Assembly (NCBI GenBank): GCA_951812965.1
Contig: OX638341.1
Span: 1,346,438 to 1,410,437 of the forward strand
Origin: an uncultured Pseudohongiella sp.
Lineage (GTDB): Bacteria > Pseudomonadota > Gammaproteobacteria > Pseudomonadales > Pseudohongiellaceae
Direction of reading: 5' to 3'
DNA length: 64,000 nt
Positions 45,182-54,240 of this stretch are shown here, piece after piece. Below the pieces are notes generated by a model, which saw nothing but the letters and a program-made list of their open reading frames with translations, was not told the origin of the DNA and did not search any database. The translations under genes were made by a program, and so were the position numbers. The number at the start of each line of letters is the position of its first letter. The stretch's first letter is position 1.

Positions 45182-46575
45182 TGAATCGATTCATTCCTGT
45201 ATCGCTGGTTCTGTTCGCAAGCGCGGCATTCGCTCAGATCGACGAGCCGGACTGGTCCGAGGTCGAAGAGGAAACGCTCAAGCATTTCCGCTCGATCATG
45301 CAATTCGATACCAGCGACCCGCCTGGGAGGGAGTTGCCGGCTGCCGAATACCTGTATGAGGTGCTGGCAGCGGAGGACATTCCGGTGGAAATGCTCTGGA
45401 ACGACCCGGAACGCCCCAATGTCATCGCCCGGCTCGAAGGCGACGGCAGCAAGGAGCCGCTGTTGATCATGGCGCATACCGACGTGGTCAATGTCGACCC
45501 GGAGAAATGGATCTTTCCGCCCTTCAGCGCGACGGTCGACGGTGGCTATGTCTACGGGCGGGGCGCCGTCGACGACAAGGACAATGTCGCGGCCGGCCTG
45601 ATGATCATGCTGCTGCTCAAGCGGCTCGACGTGCCGTTGGCCCGGGACGTGATCTATCTCGCCGAGTCCGGCGAGGAAGGCGCGACCGAGTACGGCATCG
45701 AATTCATGGTCAACGAGCATTTCGACAAGATCGACTCAGAATTCTGTCTGGCCGAAGGCGGCTCGGTGGCTCGCGTGAACCGCGAAGTGCAATACTCCGG
45801 CGTGCAGACCGTGGAGAAGATTCCCTATCGGGTAGAGCTCGTCGCCACGGGAGTGGCGGGCCATGGCTCGGTCCCGTTGCAGACGAATTCGGTCGTCACG
45901 CTGGCAAGGGCGGTGGCGGCCATCGCCGATTGGCGCACCCCGATTCGCCTCAACGAGACCACGGCCGCGTATTTCGAGCGGCTGGCGTCGATTTCTCCGA
46001 GTGATGCCGCCGAGCGTTATCTGAATGTGCTCGACCCGGGCCTTGCCAGCGAGTCGGATGAGTACTTCCTGGCAAACGAGCCGCGCCACGCTTCCATGCT
46101 GCGCTCGTCGCTGTCGCCGAACATATTCGACGCCGGTTACCGCATCAACGTCATTCCCTCGGAATCCCGCGCCAGCGTGGATTTTCGCGCACTGCCCGAT
46201 GAGGACATCGTTTCCTTCCTTGAGGAAATTCGCGGCGTAGTCGACGATCCCGCGGTGGAAATCAGCCTCGGCGTGCGCAATACCCGCCCCCGCGGCCAAA
46301 GCAGTCTCGACACCGATGCGTTCAGGGCTATCGAGTCGCAAACCCGTGACCATTACGGCGTCATCACTCTGCCGACCATGAGCACCGGCGCCACCGACAT
46401 GGCCTATCTGCGCGCGGCAGGAATCCAGTGCTATGGGATCGGCCCGGCCATCGACCGCGAAGACGCGGCCCTCGGATTCGGCGCCCATAGCGACCAGGAG
46501 CGAATCCTGATCAGCGAGCTGCACCGCTTCGTGCGTTTCCACTATGACGTGGTGATCGAACTGGCGGCCCAATAG
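45181..46575 (+). CDS. Exported M20-family peptidase
   Basis: The ATG at 45181 overlaps the preceding stop by one base and gives a signal peptide (RFIPVSLVLFASAAFAQ). The 464-residue protein has M20 metal-ligand motifs: IMAHTDVVNVDP, YGRGAVDDKDNVAAG and YLAESGEEGATEYG, with C-terminal GFGAHSDQERI supplying another His. It would cleave or deacylate peptides in the periplasm. Its coupling to the NHL propeller gene suggests joint action. Confidence 0.88.
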   Translation: MNRFIPVSLVLFASAAFAQIDEPDWSEVEEETLKHFRSIMQFDTSDPPGRELPAAEYLYEVLAAEDIPVEMLWNDPERPNVIARLEGDGSKEPLLIMAHTDVVNVDPEKWIFPPFSATVDGGYVYGRGAVDDKDNVAAGLMIMLLLKRLDVPLARDVIYLAESGEEGATEYGIEFMVNEHFDKIDSEFCLAEGGSVARVNREVQYSGVQTVEKIPYRVELVATGVAGHGSVPLQTNSVVTLARAVAAIADWRTPIRLNETTAAYFERLASISPSDAAERYLNVLDPGLASESDEYFLANEPRHASMLRSSLSPNIFDAGYRINVIPSESRASVDFRALPDEDIVSFLEEIRGVVDDPAVEISLGVRNTRPRGQSSLDTDAFRAIESQTRDHYGVITLPTMSTGATDMAYLRAAGIQCYGIGPAIDREDAALGFGAHSDQERILISELHRFVRFHYDVVIELAAQ

Positions 46576-46578
46576 GAG

Positions 46579-47076
46579 TCAGGAGCAAGCGGCGCTGGAG
46601 ATCGCCGTCAGCAATTCCCGGATTTCTCCGTCAAGCGCAATGCCGCGGCGCCGAAGCAGCGCCTCGGCATTGCGCCTGGCGGCCTCGGCAGCTTCGGCCG
46701 GCGCGCCGGCTTTGAAGTCCGCGCAGGCTTCCTGCATCATGCGCTGCTGCAATAACTCCGCGGCGATTTCATCTGCCTTGATTCTTTCGCGCAGATCCTG
46801 CTGTTCCTGATTGGTTGCGAATCCCGGCCCCTTCAGCCAGCGGCGCGCTTCGCGCAGGGGCCGAATCAGGCGGCTCTGCCATTGCCGCGAGATTTCGTCT
46901 ATCCGTGTCCACAGGTCCTCGCTGATCAAACCATGCTGCGCACCGAACCAGCAGCAGAACAGCACCGCGTTGACATCGAGACCATACCGGTCCTGCAATA
47001 TCAGGCAATTCTCTTCCACGTTCTCGCGACCGTACAAGGCAATCGAGTACGCGGGAAAATCTGTTGGTTCCTCCAT
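46579..47076 (-). CDS. TIGR02444 (DUF2390) family protein
   Basis: The 165-residue protein has the family stretch FPAYSIALYGRENVEENCLILQDRYGLDVNAVLFCCWFGAQHG and a helical, Ala/Glu/Arg-rich rest. The function is unknown. It ends three bases after the M20 gene on the opposite strand. Confidence 0.8.
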   Translation of the reverse strand: MEEPTDFPAYSIALYGRENVEENCLILQDRYGLDVNAVLFCCWFGAQHGLISEDLWTRIDEISRQWQSRLIRPLREARRWLKGPGFATNQEQQDLRERIKADEIAAELLQQRMMQEACADFKAGAPAEAAEAARRNAEALLRRRGIALDGEIRELLTAISSAACS

Positions 47077-47289
47077 GACATTCCGATTTAACCGTTTCGG
47101 ATTTGTGCTATAAGCTACGACATCTCCAGCCCATGTTAACGTAACCCATTAATATTTAAAGGGTTGTCGTATAGCAACTTAACTCAAGTTCAAATTGGCA
47201 AGCAAATCACAAGCGGACTAAATAAAATTCAAGCGTAGGGAATCGCACGAACGGCAGTACCGCTTGTCAGAGCCTGCGTCAGTCCGAAC
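47077..47289. other. AT-rich gap with a partial mpl-promoter copy
   Basis: No gene is seen. At 47102-47114 the string TTTGTGCTATAAG repeats the extended -10 sequence found before mpl (48689-48700) and at 47966-47975. The composition is clearly more AT-rich than the flanking genes. Confidence 0.5.
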
Positions 47290-47574
47290 TTAAACTCTCC
47301 TGGCCGCTTTCTGGTAGACGGCATTGCGCTCTCGCTTACCGACAGCAACAACCGCGATGACGATATCCTTTTCGCGAACCTGATAGACGAGCCGATACCC
47401 CGCGCTGCGAAGCTTAATCTTGTAGCAATGCTTCATGGTGCTCAAACGATCCTGCTCGACTTGTGGATTTATCAGACGATCCGCCAGCTTATTCTTGAAC
47501 TGGTTTCGGATGTCCAGGTCGAGCTTCTTCCACTCACGCATTGCACTCGTCAGGAAGATCAGCCTATAGCTCAT
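47290..47574 (-). CDS. RelE-family toxin
   Basis: The 94-residue protein matches RelE/ParE toxins: YRLIFLTSAMREWKKLDLDIRNQFKNKLADRL, then YKIKLRSAGYRLVYQVREKDIVIAVVAVGKRERNAVY. Such toxins cleave mRNA at the ribosome. Its start overlaps the antitoxin gene end by 11 bases. Confidence 0.9.
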   Translation of the reverse strand: MSYRLIFLTSAMREWKKLDLDIRNQFKNKLADRLINPQVEQDRLSTMKHCYKIKLRSAGYRLVYQVREKDIVIAVVAVGKRERNAVYQKAARRV

Positions 47575-47818
47575 TGATATCGACTTCTATTTCGGCCTCG
47601 CCGTCGCGTTCGCGCACCAGCGCCGCGAGCTCCAGATCCTCAATCTTGTCGAGCATGGCTTCCCATGCCGCTGCGGGAACTGCATAAAAGACCGGCCGAT
47701 TACGATTCAGGATCGCTACCGGCGACCCCTCAGCGTGCTCGATAACAGCCATGGGATTCTTCTTCAGCGCAGAAATCCCGGCGCTTGCCTCGGCAAGGAT
47801 TGGATGTATCGTGTTCAT
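47564..47818 (-). CDS. Phd/StbD-type antitoxin
   Basis: The 84-residue protein has the prevent-host-death pattern: ILAEASAGISALKKNPMAVIEHAEGSPVAILNRNRPVFYAVPAAAWEAML. An acidic C-terminus follows (EIEVDINEL). It pairs with the overlapping RelE-type toxin gene and would neutralise it and repress the operon. Confidence 0.88.
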   Translation of the reverse strand: MNTIHPILAEASAGISALKKNPMAVIEHAEGSPVAILNRNRPVFYAVPAAAWEAMLDKIEDLELAALVRERDGEAEIEVDINEL

Positions 47819-47965
47819 GAAAGGACCATTTAATCAACCTATTAAAAGAGGATTATTATGCCATTTAAATTGCAAGTCAACATGGGTGTGAGACAGGCAG
47901 CGCTGGCATTGGAGCAAGGCAGGCGGGGAACTTCGGCTTTTACGGACAGGAACTAATTGGAATAA

Positions 47966-48011
47966 GTGCTATAAGACACGCCACGGCGCGTTGAATCAAG
48001 TAAGCAGCAAG
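47966..48011 (+). repeat. Direct repeat, copy 1 of the mpl promoter region
   Basis: GTGCTATAAGACACGCCACG and the following GCGCGTTGAATCAAG match 48691-48730, 725 bases downstream, with a few differences. The 317-base gap 47819-48135 holds this repeat and the AbiEi operators and no gene that I can see. Confidence 0.75.
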
Positions 48012-48084
48012 CCACTTCATAATTCTGCATCCGCCAGTATCTTGCAGCCATGAGTTCTTGATGTTCTCGTGCCGCAGGCGCATA

Positions 48085-48132
48085 TTAAGTGTACGTAAAA
48101 GACGCAAAAACGTGTTCTTTAAGTATACTTAA
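48085..48132. promoter_or_regulatory. Two operator-like palindromes upstream of the AbiEi remnant
   Basis: TTAAGTATACTTAA (48119-48132) is a perfect 14-bp palindrome. TTAAGTGTACGTAA (48085-48098) matches it at 12 of 14 positions, 34 bases upstream. AbiEi antitoxins are known to repress their operon through paired inverted repeats, and these fit that role. Confidence 0.55.
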
Positions 48133-48135
48133 TCA

Positions 48136-48435
48136 ATGAAATGCTCGACTGCGCTAAAACGGCTAGTTGACTGGGACAAGAAGGGCCGCCAATTCTTCAC
48201 TACAGCGGACTTGGCCAAAATCTTTCACGATGACAGCCCTCGTGCTTTCAAGGCTGGCCTGCAGCGCATGGTGGCGCAGGAAATACTGCGACGCCCGGTG
48301 CGCGGCGTTTATTATTTCGCTCTGAGCCAAACGCGGAGTGACGACAGCATTGAACAAATTGCCAGAGCGTTGCGCCGGGGCGAATACAATTACGTCAGCC
48401 TGGAATCCGCCTTGAGTGAATATGGCGCGATCTGA
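48136..48435 (+). pseudogene. AbiEi antitoxin remnant, C-terminally truncated
   Basis: The 99-codon frame matches the N-terminus of type IV antitoxins of the AbiEi family: LKRLVDWDKKGRQFFTTADLAKIF, LRRPVRGVYYFAL, and EQIARALRRGEYNYVSLESALSEYGAI. It then stops, whereas intact proteins continue with the ISQIPVDRLTVMTTGR-type domain for roughly 100 more residues. The winged-helix DNA-binding part is therefore retained and the effector part lost. Confidence 0.78.
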
Positions 48436-48465
48436 AAAGAGTGGGCAGAAACACCCACCTGGTTA

Positions 48466-48660
48466 ATGAAAAGGAACTGGCCGATCATGGTTAGGCTGAT
48501 CGACAGAGCGGATTTCGAGGAACTTACCAACCTCGCCATGACGAATTCCGGGCGTACCCATATGCGTCCGGAGATTCAGAAGGAATTGTTGCATTACGGC
48601 ATTCTCTACAGCCTCGATGACGCGGGTTTGCTGGAGCGGACAAGAACTGCCCTCCGGTAA
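48466..48660 (+). pseudogene. AbiEii toxin remnant (N-terminal fragment)
   Basis: The 64-codon frame has MVRLIDRADFEELTNLAMTN and MRPEIQKELLHYGILYSLDD, the opening of AbiEii nucleotidyltransferase toxins. After LLER it reads TRTALR and stops. Intact toxins have LTFQGGTALRLCYG there, so five residues and the whole catalytic domain appear to be missing. It follows the AbiEi remnant in the normal gene order. Confidence 0.75.
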
Positions 48661-48690
48661 TGCACATCGCCAAATCGACCATCGGGATTT

Positions 48691-48730
48691 GTGCTATAAG
48701 ACTCGCCACGGCGCGTTGAATCAAGAAAGC
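48691..48730 (+). promoter_or_regulatory. mpl promoter with extended -10 (direct repeat copy 2)
   Basis: TGCTATAAG (48692-48700) resembles an extended -10 box (TGn-TATAAT) about 45 bases before the mpl start. The region GTGCTATAAG to AAGAAAGC is a near copy of 47966-48011. The AbiE remnants lie between the two copies. Confidence 0.55.
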
Positions 48731-48742
48731 AACTAGCAATAC

Positions 48743-50155
48743 ATGCATCTGCACATCATCGGCATCTGCGGCACCTTCATGGGCAGCCTCGCGCTGCTTG
48801 CCAGGGAACTCGGTCATCGCGTCAGCGGCTGCGACGCCAACACGTATCCGCCGATGAGCACTCAACTCGAAGACAGTGGCATCGAAGTGCTCGAAGGCTA
48901 TCTTCCCGGGCATCTCGATGCGCGGCCCGAACTGGTGCTGGTGGGTAATACCATTTCCCGCGGCAATGCCGTGCTGGAACGCGCGCTGGAGGAGGGTACG
49001 CCGTACATGTCTGGGCCGCAATGGCTGGCGCAGCATGTGTTGCGGGACAAATGGGTGCTCGGAGTCGCCGGCACGCATGGCAAGACCAGCACGAGCGCGA
49101 TGCTGGCCTGGATTCTGGAGTACGCCGGGCTGCGGCCGGGCTTTCTGATCGGCGGCGTCACCAACAACTTTCCCGTTTCGGCGCGCCTGGGCGAGACACC
49201 GTTCTTTGTAGTCGAAGCCGACGAATACGACAGCGCCTTCTGCGACAAGCGCTCGAAATTCATCCACTACGCTCCGCGCACTACGATCCTCAACAACCTC
49301 GAGTTCGATCATGCCGATATCTTCGAAAACCTGGCGGCGATCCAGCGCCAGTTTCATCATCTGCTGCGGGTTTTGCCGGGCAATGGTCGCATCGTCATGC
49401 CGGCCGATGAGCCTGCGCTCGATGAAGTTCTGGCCCAGGGTTGCTGGACGCCGGTGCAACGAATCGGCATGAATTGTCCCAGGGCCGACTGTGAGCGCCT
49501 GGCTGGCGAGAACAAAGTTTTCTGGAATATCCGGCCGCAGGCCGATGACGGCAGCGAGTTCGAACTCGAAAAACATCGAACCGGCGCAGGAGAGCCCTTC
49601 GTGGCGGCGGTTTCCTGGAACCAGACCGGGCAGCACAATGTCCGCAACGCTGTGGCTGCCATCGTCGCTGCCGAACACGTTGGAGTCGGTATTACGACTG
49701 CGGCGGAAGCGCTCGGGCATTTCCACGGCGTGAAACGCCGGCTGGAGTTGCGCGGGACTGCCGGCGGCATTTCCGTCTACGACGACTTCGCCCACCATCC
49801 CACCGCCATCGCCACTACCTTGCAGGGCCTGGCGGCGAAACTCGGCGGCGAGGGCAGAATCGTCGCCGTGATCGAACCGCGTTCAAATACGATGAAAGCC
49901 GGCGTGCATCAGCATACGCTGGCCGCGTCCGTGGAAAAGGCCGATCAGGTGGTCTGGTTCCAGCCGGAAAACTGCGGCCTCGATTGTGCCGCGCTCACCG
50001 CGGCCGCGACGCCGCCATCGCATGTGTTCGACAGTGTCGACGCCATCGTCGCCTTCCTCGCCGAACACTCCAAACCCGGCGGCCACATCGTCCTCATGAG
50101 CAACGGCGGCTTCGGCGGCATTCATGAGAAATTGCTGCGGGAGTTGGAGGCGTAA
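48743..50155 (+). CDS. mpl: UDP-MurNAc:tripeptide ligase (murein recycling)
   Basis: The 470-residue protein has the Mur-ligase P-loop GVAGTHGKTSTSAML, the N-terminal UDP-binding start MHLHIIGICGTFMGSLALLA, and VYDDFAHHPTAIATTL. Its length and opening are typical of Mpl. It joins the recycled tripeptide L-Ala-gamma-D-Glu-meso-DAP to UDP-N-acetylmuramate, returning it to peptidoglycan synthesis. It marks the left edge of the AT-rich defence insert. Confidence 0.95.
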   Translation: MHLHIIGICGTFMGSLALLARELGHRVSGCDANTYPPMSTQLEDSGIEVLEGYLPGHLDARPELVLVGNTISRGNAVLERALEEGTPYMSGPQWLAQHVLRDKWVLGVAGTHGKTSTSAMLAWILEYAGLRPGFLIGGVTNNFPVSARLGETPFFVVEADEYDSAFCDKRSKFIHYAPRTTILNNLEFDHADIFENLAAIQRQFHHLLRVLPGNGRIVMPADEPALDEVLAQGCWTPVQRIGMNCPRADCERLAGENKVFWNIRPQADDGSEFELEKHRTGAGEPFVAAVSWNQTGQHNVRNAVAAIVAAEHVGVGITTAAEALGHFHGVKRRLELRGTAGGISVYDDFAHHPTAIATTLQGLAAKLGGEGRIVAVIEPRSNTMKAGVHQHTLAASVEKADQVVWFQPENCGLDCAALTAAATPPSHVFDSVDAIVAFLAEHSKPGGHIVLMSNGGFGGIHEKLLRELEA

Positions 50156-50180
50156 TGAACAGGATTGAAAGAGAGTCACA

Positions 50181-50333
50181 ATGAGCCAGAAGTTTGAGAA
50201 GTTGAAAGTGCTGCTGAAGGAGTTATTCCAACTCAACTAGCCCGACCTGGATTTCGGTATTTATCGCGTACTGCATGCCAGGAGTGAAGAAGTCTTGCAG
50301 TTCCTCGACATGGAGGTAAATTGTATAAATTGA
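50181..50333 (+). pseudogene. DNA methyltransferase N-terminal remnant
   Basis: Reading from ATG 50181 gives MSQKFEKLKVLLKELFQLN, an in-frame TAG, then PDLDFGIYRVLHARSEEVLQFLD, and a stop at 50333. This is the opening of site-specific adenine methyltransferases of the type III-like group, which read LDQPDLDFGIYRIM at that point. The TAG replaces a Gln codon (CAG), and the rest of the gene is missing. It lies directly upstream of the TIR-STAND gene. Confidence 0.72.
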
Positions 50334-50433
50334 GAGCCATTTAAAATTTGACCAGATGAATAAAAAGGGCCAAATTTTTGGTTTAGAGATACTTCACTAA
50401 TAACTCAATTAGTTCTAAAAGTTGGAGATCAGA

Positions 50434-52935
50434 ATGAATGAATATACAACCAAACCATTAAAAATTTTTTGTAGCTACTCACATAAAGATGACGAATATC
50501 TAGAGAGACTTGAAGAATGCTTGGCATATTTAGTAAAAGAAAGAGAATTAGAAATTTGGAGCGATAAAAATATATTGCCAGGATCAAACATACATCACTC
50601 AATAAGAAAAAGGATGAAATCGGCAGATATTTTTATATTCCTCCTAAGCCCCAGCTACTTATCATCCGATGAATGTCTAAATGAGTGGCGCGCAGCTGCC
50701 AAAATAGAGAAATCTGGCAATAGATTTTGCACTAGAATTCCTGTTGTTGTTAGAGATTGTGACTGGATTGACTTGTTAGATGGGGACAATATAAAGGCGT
50801 TGCCAAAAGATGGGAAATCGGTCGTAGAATACGCAAACCAAGATAAAGCATGGAATGAGGTATGCATTGGAGTAAAGTTGGTGATCTCAAAATTGGTCAC
50901 CGAATTTAGACCAAAATCTTCTTTTCTAGATAGTCTAGAGGCAACCGAATTTTCGTCAAACGATCCCATTAAGTTAAACGAAATATTCGAGTTTCCTAGT
51001 TTGTCATTAATGCCGGACAACCCAAATGATATAAACGTGTATGAGGAAAAAGAAATAGCAAATCTAGATGAATTAATGAAATTCGATGAAATATTGGTTC
51101 ATGGCGAGGACATGAGTGGAAAGTCTGCTTTGTCAAGGATTCTATTTTTAAGATTTGTTGAAGCGAACTGGCCTGTTTTATATTTTGATTTGCACAATAC
51201 ATTCGGTCAGCCTTCTGAAAAGACTTTTGAAGGAGTGTTCCAGGAACAGTTTGAAGGGAGTTATGGCTCATGGAAGGAATCGGGGGAGATTAAAACAATA
51301 ATCATTGACGGATTAGGGTCTTCAAAAAGAGATAGAAGGTTGCTGGAGGTGGCTAGTGAGTACTTTGGAAAAATAATCATTTTTTCTTCTACAAATATTT
51401 ATAGATCATATTATTGGGATGATACTTTACTCGCTCGGTTTAGGAAGCTGGAGATAATGCCGTTAACACATGTAATTCAAGAAAGATTAATTCGCAAAAG
51501 ATTGCGATTGATGAATTCAGGAGAAGTTGTCAAGGATGGTCAGGTGGACCAAATAGAGTCCAAGGTTAATTCCATCATTCAGGCAGAGATTGTTCCACGG
51601 TATCCCTTCTATGTTCTCAGTATCATACAAACGCTTGAAGCGTTTATGCCAAAGGATTTCAACATAACATCCTATGGCCACTGCTATTACGCACTAATCT
51701 TGGCAAGACTTATAAAGTCAGGAATAGCGAGAAGTGACGATTCGCTAAATGTTTGTCTTCAATTTTCTGAGAGACTCGCTTACGCTAAATATAGGTCTGA
51801 AAGCATAGATGGAAACAAATTTGCAGAAAAGGAATTTAAAGTGTTTATAGAAAAATATAGGGAAACTTTTGTATTGCCAGATTACATATTCAATCGAATG
51901 CAGGGGGGCGAATACGGACTCTTTGATCATTCGGGTACGTTTATGGTTCCTTATATGATGTACTATTTCTTGGGAATGTATCTCGCAAAAAACGCGAATC
52001 AAGAAAAGCTAATAATTGATAAAATTTGTGAGCATAGTTATGCGCATACAAATCATCTTATTTTGTTATTTACAATACACCACGCAGTAGATGAGGATAT
52101 CGTTGACACTATATTGATTAGCACAATGTATACGGCTGATATCTATGCTCCATCAAAGCTTGACAAAAGCGAAACCAGTTTATTTCGAGAGTTTGTTGAA
52201 AAACTTCCAAAAGACATTCAGTCTGAGAACGATGTTCTTAGCGAAAGAGAACGGGAAAGGGAGCAAAGAGATATAGGGGAGCGAAGAGCGAGAAGTTATG
52301 AAACTGGAACGGAAGCACAATCTAATGCAGACACAAATGGTGGCAACTTTATTTATAAAATATTTAAGAATAATGAGCTGTTAGGGCACATTCTAAAAAA
52401 TCGATACGGTAGAATGGAAAGAGATAAAATAGTGGAAGTGATTGAAACAATATCAGAAGGAGGCTTGAGATTAGTTGGCGGGTTGTTAAGTGACGGGAAT
52501 GAAATTCTGGGGTTGGCGACTTATCTGCAACATGTCAATCCAAATCTAAATGCAAGTCAGATAAGCGCACGTGTTGAATTTTTGTGTTTCTTTTGGGCGA
52601 TGATAAACGTTGAAAAAATTGTTGCTAATGTATCACATAAAGGAATTAGGGAATTGGTTAGAGATGTAGCACGAGAAAAGAATACGGCTGCTTATGACAT
52701 TATTTGGTTCTTTAGCTCACTTGATAGTTCAGAAGAGCTTTCCATAGATTTAAAAGAACGACTTGAAGAGTTATACAAGAAACATGATGATTCTTTCGTA
52801 AGAAAAGTATTGTCAATAAGAACTCAACATTATATGAACACTCATAGGAGCAAAGTGTCGATCGAGCAGCAAGTATGTTCTGTCCTTGGTTTACGATATA
52901 AGTCTAAGGGGCGAAAGTTGGGTGCTAAAAGATAA
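50434..52935 (+). CDS. TIR-STAND antiviral protein
   Basis: The ATG at 50434 has a GGAG site; an ATG four codons upstream (50422) is possible. The 833-residue product starts with a TIR domain (KIFCSYSHKDDEYLERLEE, DIFIFLLSPSYLSSDECLNEW; putative NADase Glu84). A STAND-type NTPase follows, with Walker A HGEDMSGKS (224-231) and Walker B IIIDG (289-293). A helical region comes next, then a charged linker (SEREREREQRDIGERRARS) and a helical C-terminus. Such proteins detect phage products and deplete NAD. The gene is far more AT-rich than its neighbours, which suggests transfer. Confidence 0.82.
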   Translation: MNEYTTKPLKIFCSYSHKDDEYLERLEECLAYLVKERELEIWSDKNILPGSNIHHSIRKRMKSADIFIFLLSPSYLSSDECLNEWRAAAKIEKSGNRFCTRIPVVVRDCDWIDLLDGDNIKALPKDGKSVVEYANQDKAWNEVCIGVKLVISKLVTEFRPKSSFLDSLEATEFSSNDPIKLNEIFEFPSLSLMPDNPNDINVYEEKEIANLDELMKFDEILVHGEDMSGKSALSRILFLRFVEANWPVLYFDLHNTFGQPSEKTFEGVFQEQFEGSYGSWKESGEIKTIIIDGLGSSKRDRRLLEVASEYFGKIIIFSSTNIYRSYYWDDTLLARFRKLEIMPLTHVIQERLIRKRLRLMNSGEVVKDGQVDQIESKVNSIIQAEIVPRYPFYVLSIIQTLEAFMPKDFNITSYGHCYYALILARLIKSGIARSDDSLNVCLQFSERLAYAKYRSESIDGNKFAEKEFKVFIEKYRETFVLPDYIFNRMQGGEYGLFDHSGTFMVPYMMYYFLGMYLAKNANQEKLIIDKICEHSYAHTNHLILLFTIHHAVDEDIVDTILISTMYTADIYAPSKLDKSETSLFREFVEKLPKDIQSENDVLSEREREREQRDIGERRARSYETGTEAQSNADTNGGNFIYKIFKNNELLGHILKNRYGRMERDKIVEVIETISEGGLRLVGGLLSDGNEILGLATYLQHVNPNLNASQISARVEFLCFFWAMINVEKIVANVSHKGIRELVRDVAREKNTAAYDIIWFFSSLDSSEELSIDLKERLEELYKKHDDSFVRKVLSIRTQHYMNTHRSKVSIEQQVCSVLGLRYKSKGRKLGAKR

Positions 52936-52968
52936 AGTATGAATATAGTTGGGATGTGAGGTTTAGGG

Positions 52969-54210
52969 CTATTTTGTGCCACGTAGCCAGTTCATGGGCA
53001 CTGCATAAGTATTTGGTGCGGACTTCAATGCCAGACAATTGTTGCCCGTGTAAAGCAGTACTCCGCCTTGCCAGTTTTTCCCTGCATGATCGGCCAGGCG
53101 ACTCAGGCCTGCACCGTCCTTGCTCTGTATTCTTGTAGCCTTTTTTACTTCCACCCCCCAGACGTGTTTGCCCTCCTCCATCACCAGATCAACCTCGATC
53201 TGGTCCTTGTCCCGGTAATGCGTAAAACGGAATTCGCCGTCCACCCAACTCGACTGACAGATCAATTGCTGTACAACATTACTTTCCAGAATTGGACCAA
53301 ATCCAGTATTTGGGTCAATCCAATCATCCAGCTTCAAATTACAAAGGAAACTGGCAATGCCGGAGTCGATCAGGTGGATCTTTGGCGCTTTTACCAGCCG
53401 CTTCGCATTGTTCCTGTGCCAGGCCGGCAGGCGTCGCAGTAGAAATAGCCGCTCGAGAATTCGGATGTACTTGTCGACAGTTTCCCTGCGTAATCGAAGT
53501 TCGTTCGCCAGAGCGTTCAAGTTCAACAAATTGCCCGATCTTAAAGCAAGTATCTCCACCAGCCTCAGCAGTTCGTCTTCATCCCTGACGTTGGCGACAT
53601 TCTTGACATCACGCTGAATGACCGTATTCAGGTAACTCCTGAACCATCGGCGTGCTGCACGTTCATCGTTGCGCCTGACCGGCTCTGGATATCCACCTTG
53701 AATCACGGATTTGGCGATCCCTTCGATCTCCCGTTGTTGACCCTCGATTGCCGGCTTTATCTTGTTTGTCAAAAGCAAACTGAGGAATGACACCGGCCTT
53801 GCATGCTTCTCCTGCTCAGATAATGGGTTCAAGTAGATAATTTCAACCCTGCCCGCGAGAGATTCCTGCACACCGGGCAGCAGCAGCAAATTGGCTGAAC
53901 CCGTAAGAATGAATCTGCCAGGTTTGCGATTGCTGTCGATCGACGCCTTTATTTCCGGCAGCAGTTCCGGTACGCGCTGTATTTCGTCCAGTGTCACGGT
54001 TTCCGGTAGTCCCTGCACAAAACTTGTCGGATCTGTTCGAGCTGTATCCAGCATCGTCGTGTCATCAAACGATATGTAGCTGCGGTTCGGCTCCAGTCCC
54101 CTGACAAGCGTTGTTTTACCTGTCTGGCGTGGCCCCAACAGGCACACCGCGGGCGTATCGGCTAACGTCTCCGTCAGTTGGGTGGCCGCATATCTGGGGA
54201 AGTGCTGCAT
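52969..54210 (-). CDS. DUF4143-type AAA ATPase
   Basis: ATG 54210 follows an AAGGAG site; the frame extends further upstream through the repeats. The 413-residue protein has a P-loop LLGPRQTGKTTLV, Walker B ETVTLDEIQRVPELLPEIK and sensor-type RFILTGSANLLLLPGV. The C-terminal DUF4143 domain has LRRLPAWHRNNAKRLVKAPKIHLIDSGIASFL, and the nuclease-like EVDLVMEEGKHVWGVEVK. These proteins are widespread and their function is unclear. Six 23-bp repeats lie just upstream. Confidence 0.85.
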   Translation of the reverse strand: MQHFPRYAATQLTETLADTPAVCLLGPRQTGKTTLVRGLEPNRSYISFDDTTMLDTARTDPTSFVQGLPETVTLDEIQRVPELLPEIKASIDSNRKPGRFILTGSANLLLLPGVQESLAGRVEIIYLNPLSEQEKHARPVSFLSLLLTNKIKPAIEGQQREIEGIAKSVIQGGYPEPVRRNDERAARRWFRSYLNTVIQRDVKNVANVRDEDELLRLVEILALRSGNLLNLNALANELRLRRETVDKYIRILERLFLLRRLPAWHRNNAKRLVKAPKIHLIDSGIASFLCNLKLDDWIDPNTGFGPILESNVVQQLICQSSWVDGEFRFTHYRDKDQIEVDLVMEEGKHVWGVEVKKATRIQSKDGAGLSRLADHAGKNWQGGVLLYTGNNCLALKSAPNTYAVPMNWLRGTK

Positions 54211-54240
54211 TTTTTGCTCCTTTCTCGCTTCGCAGTATAG

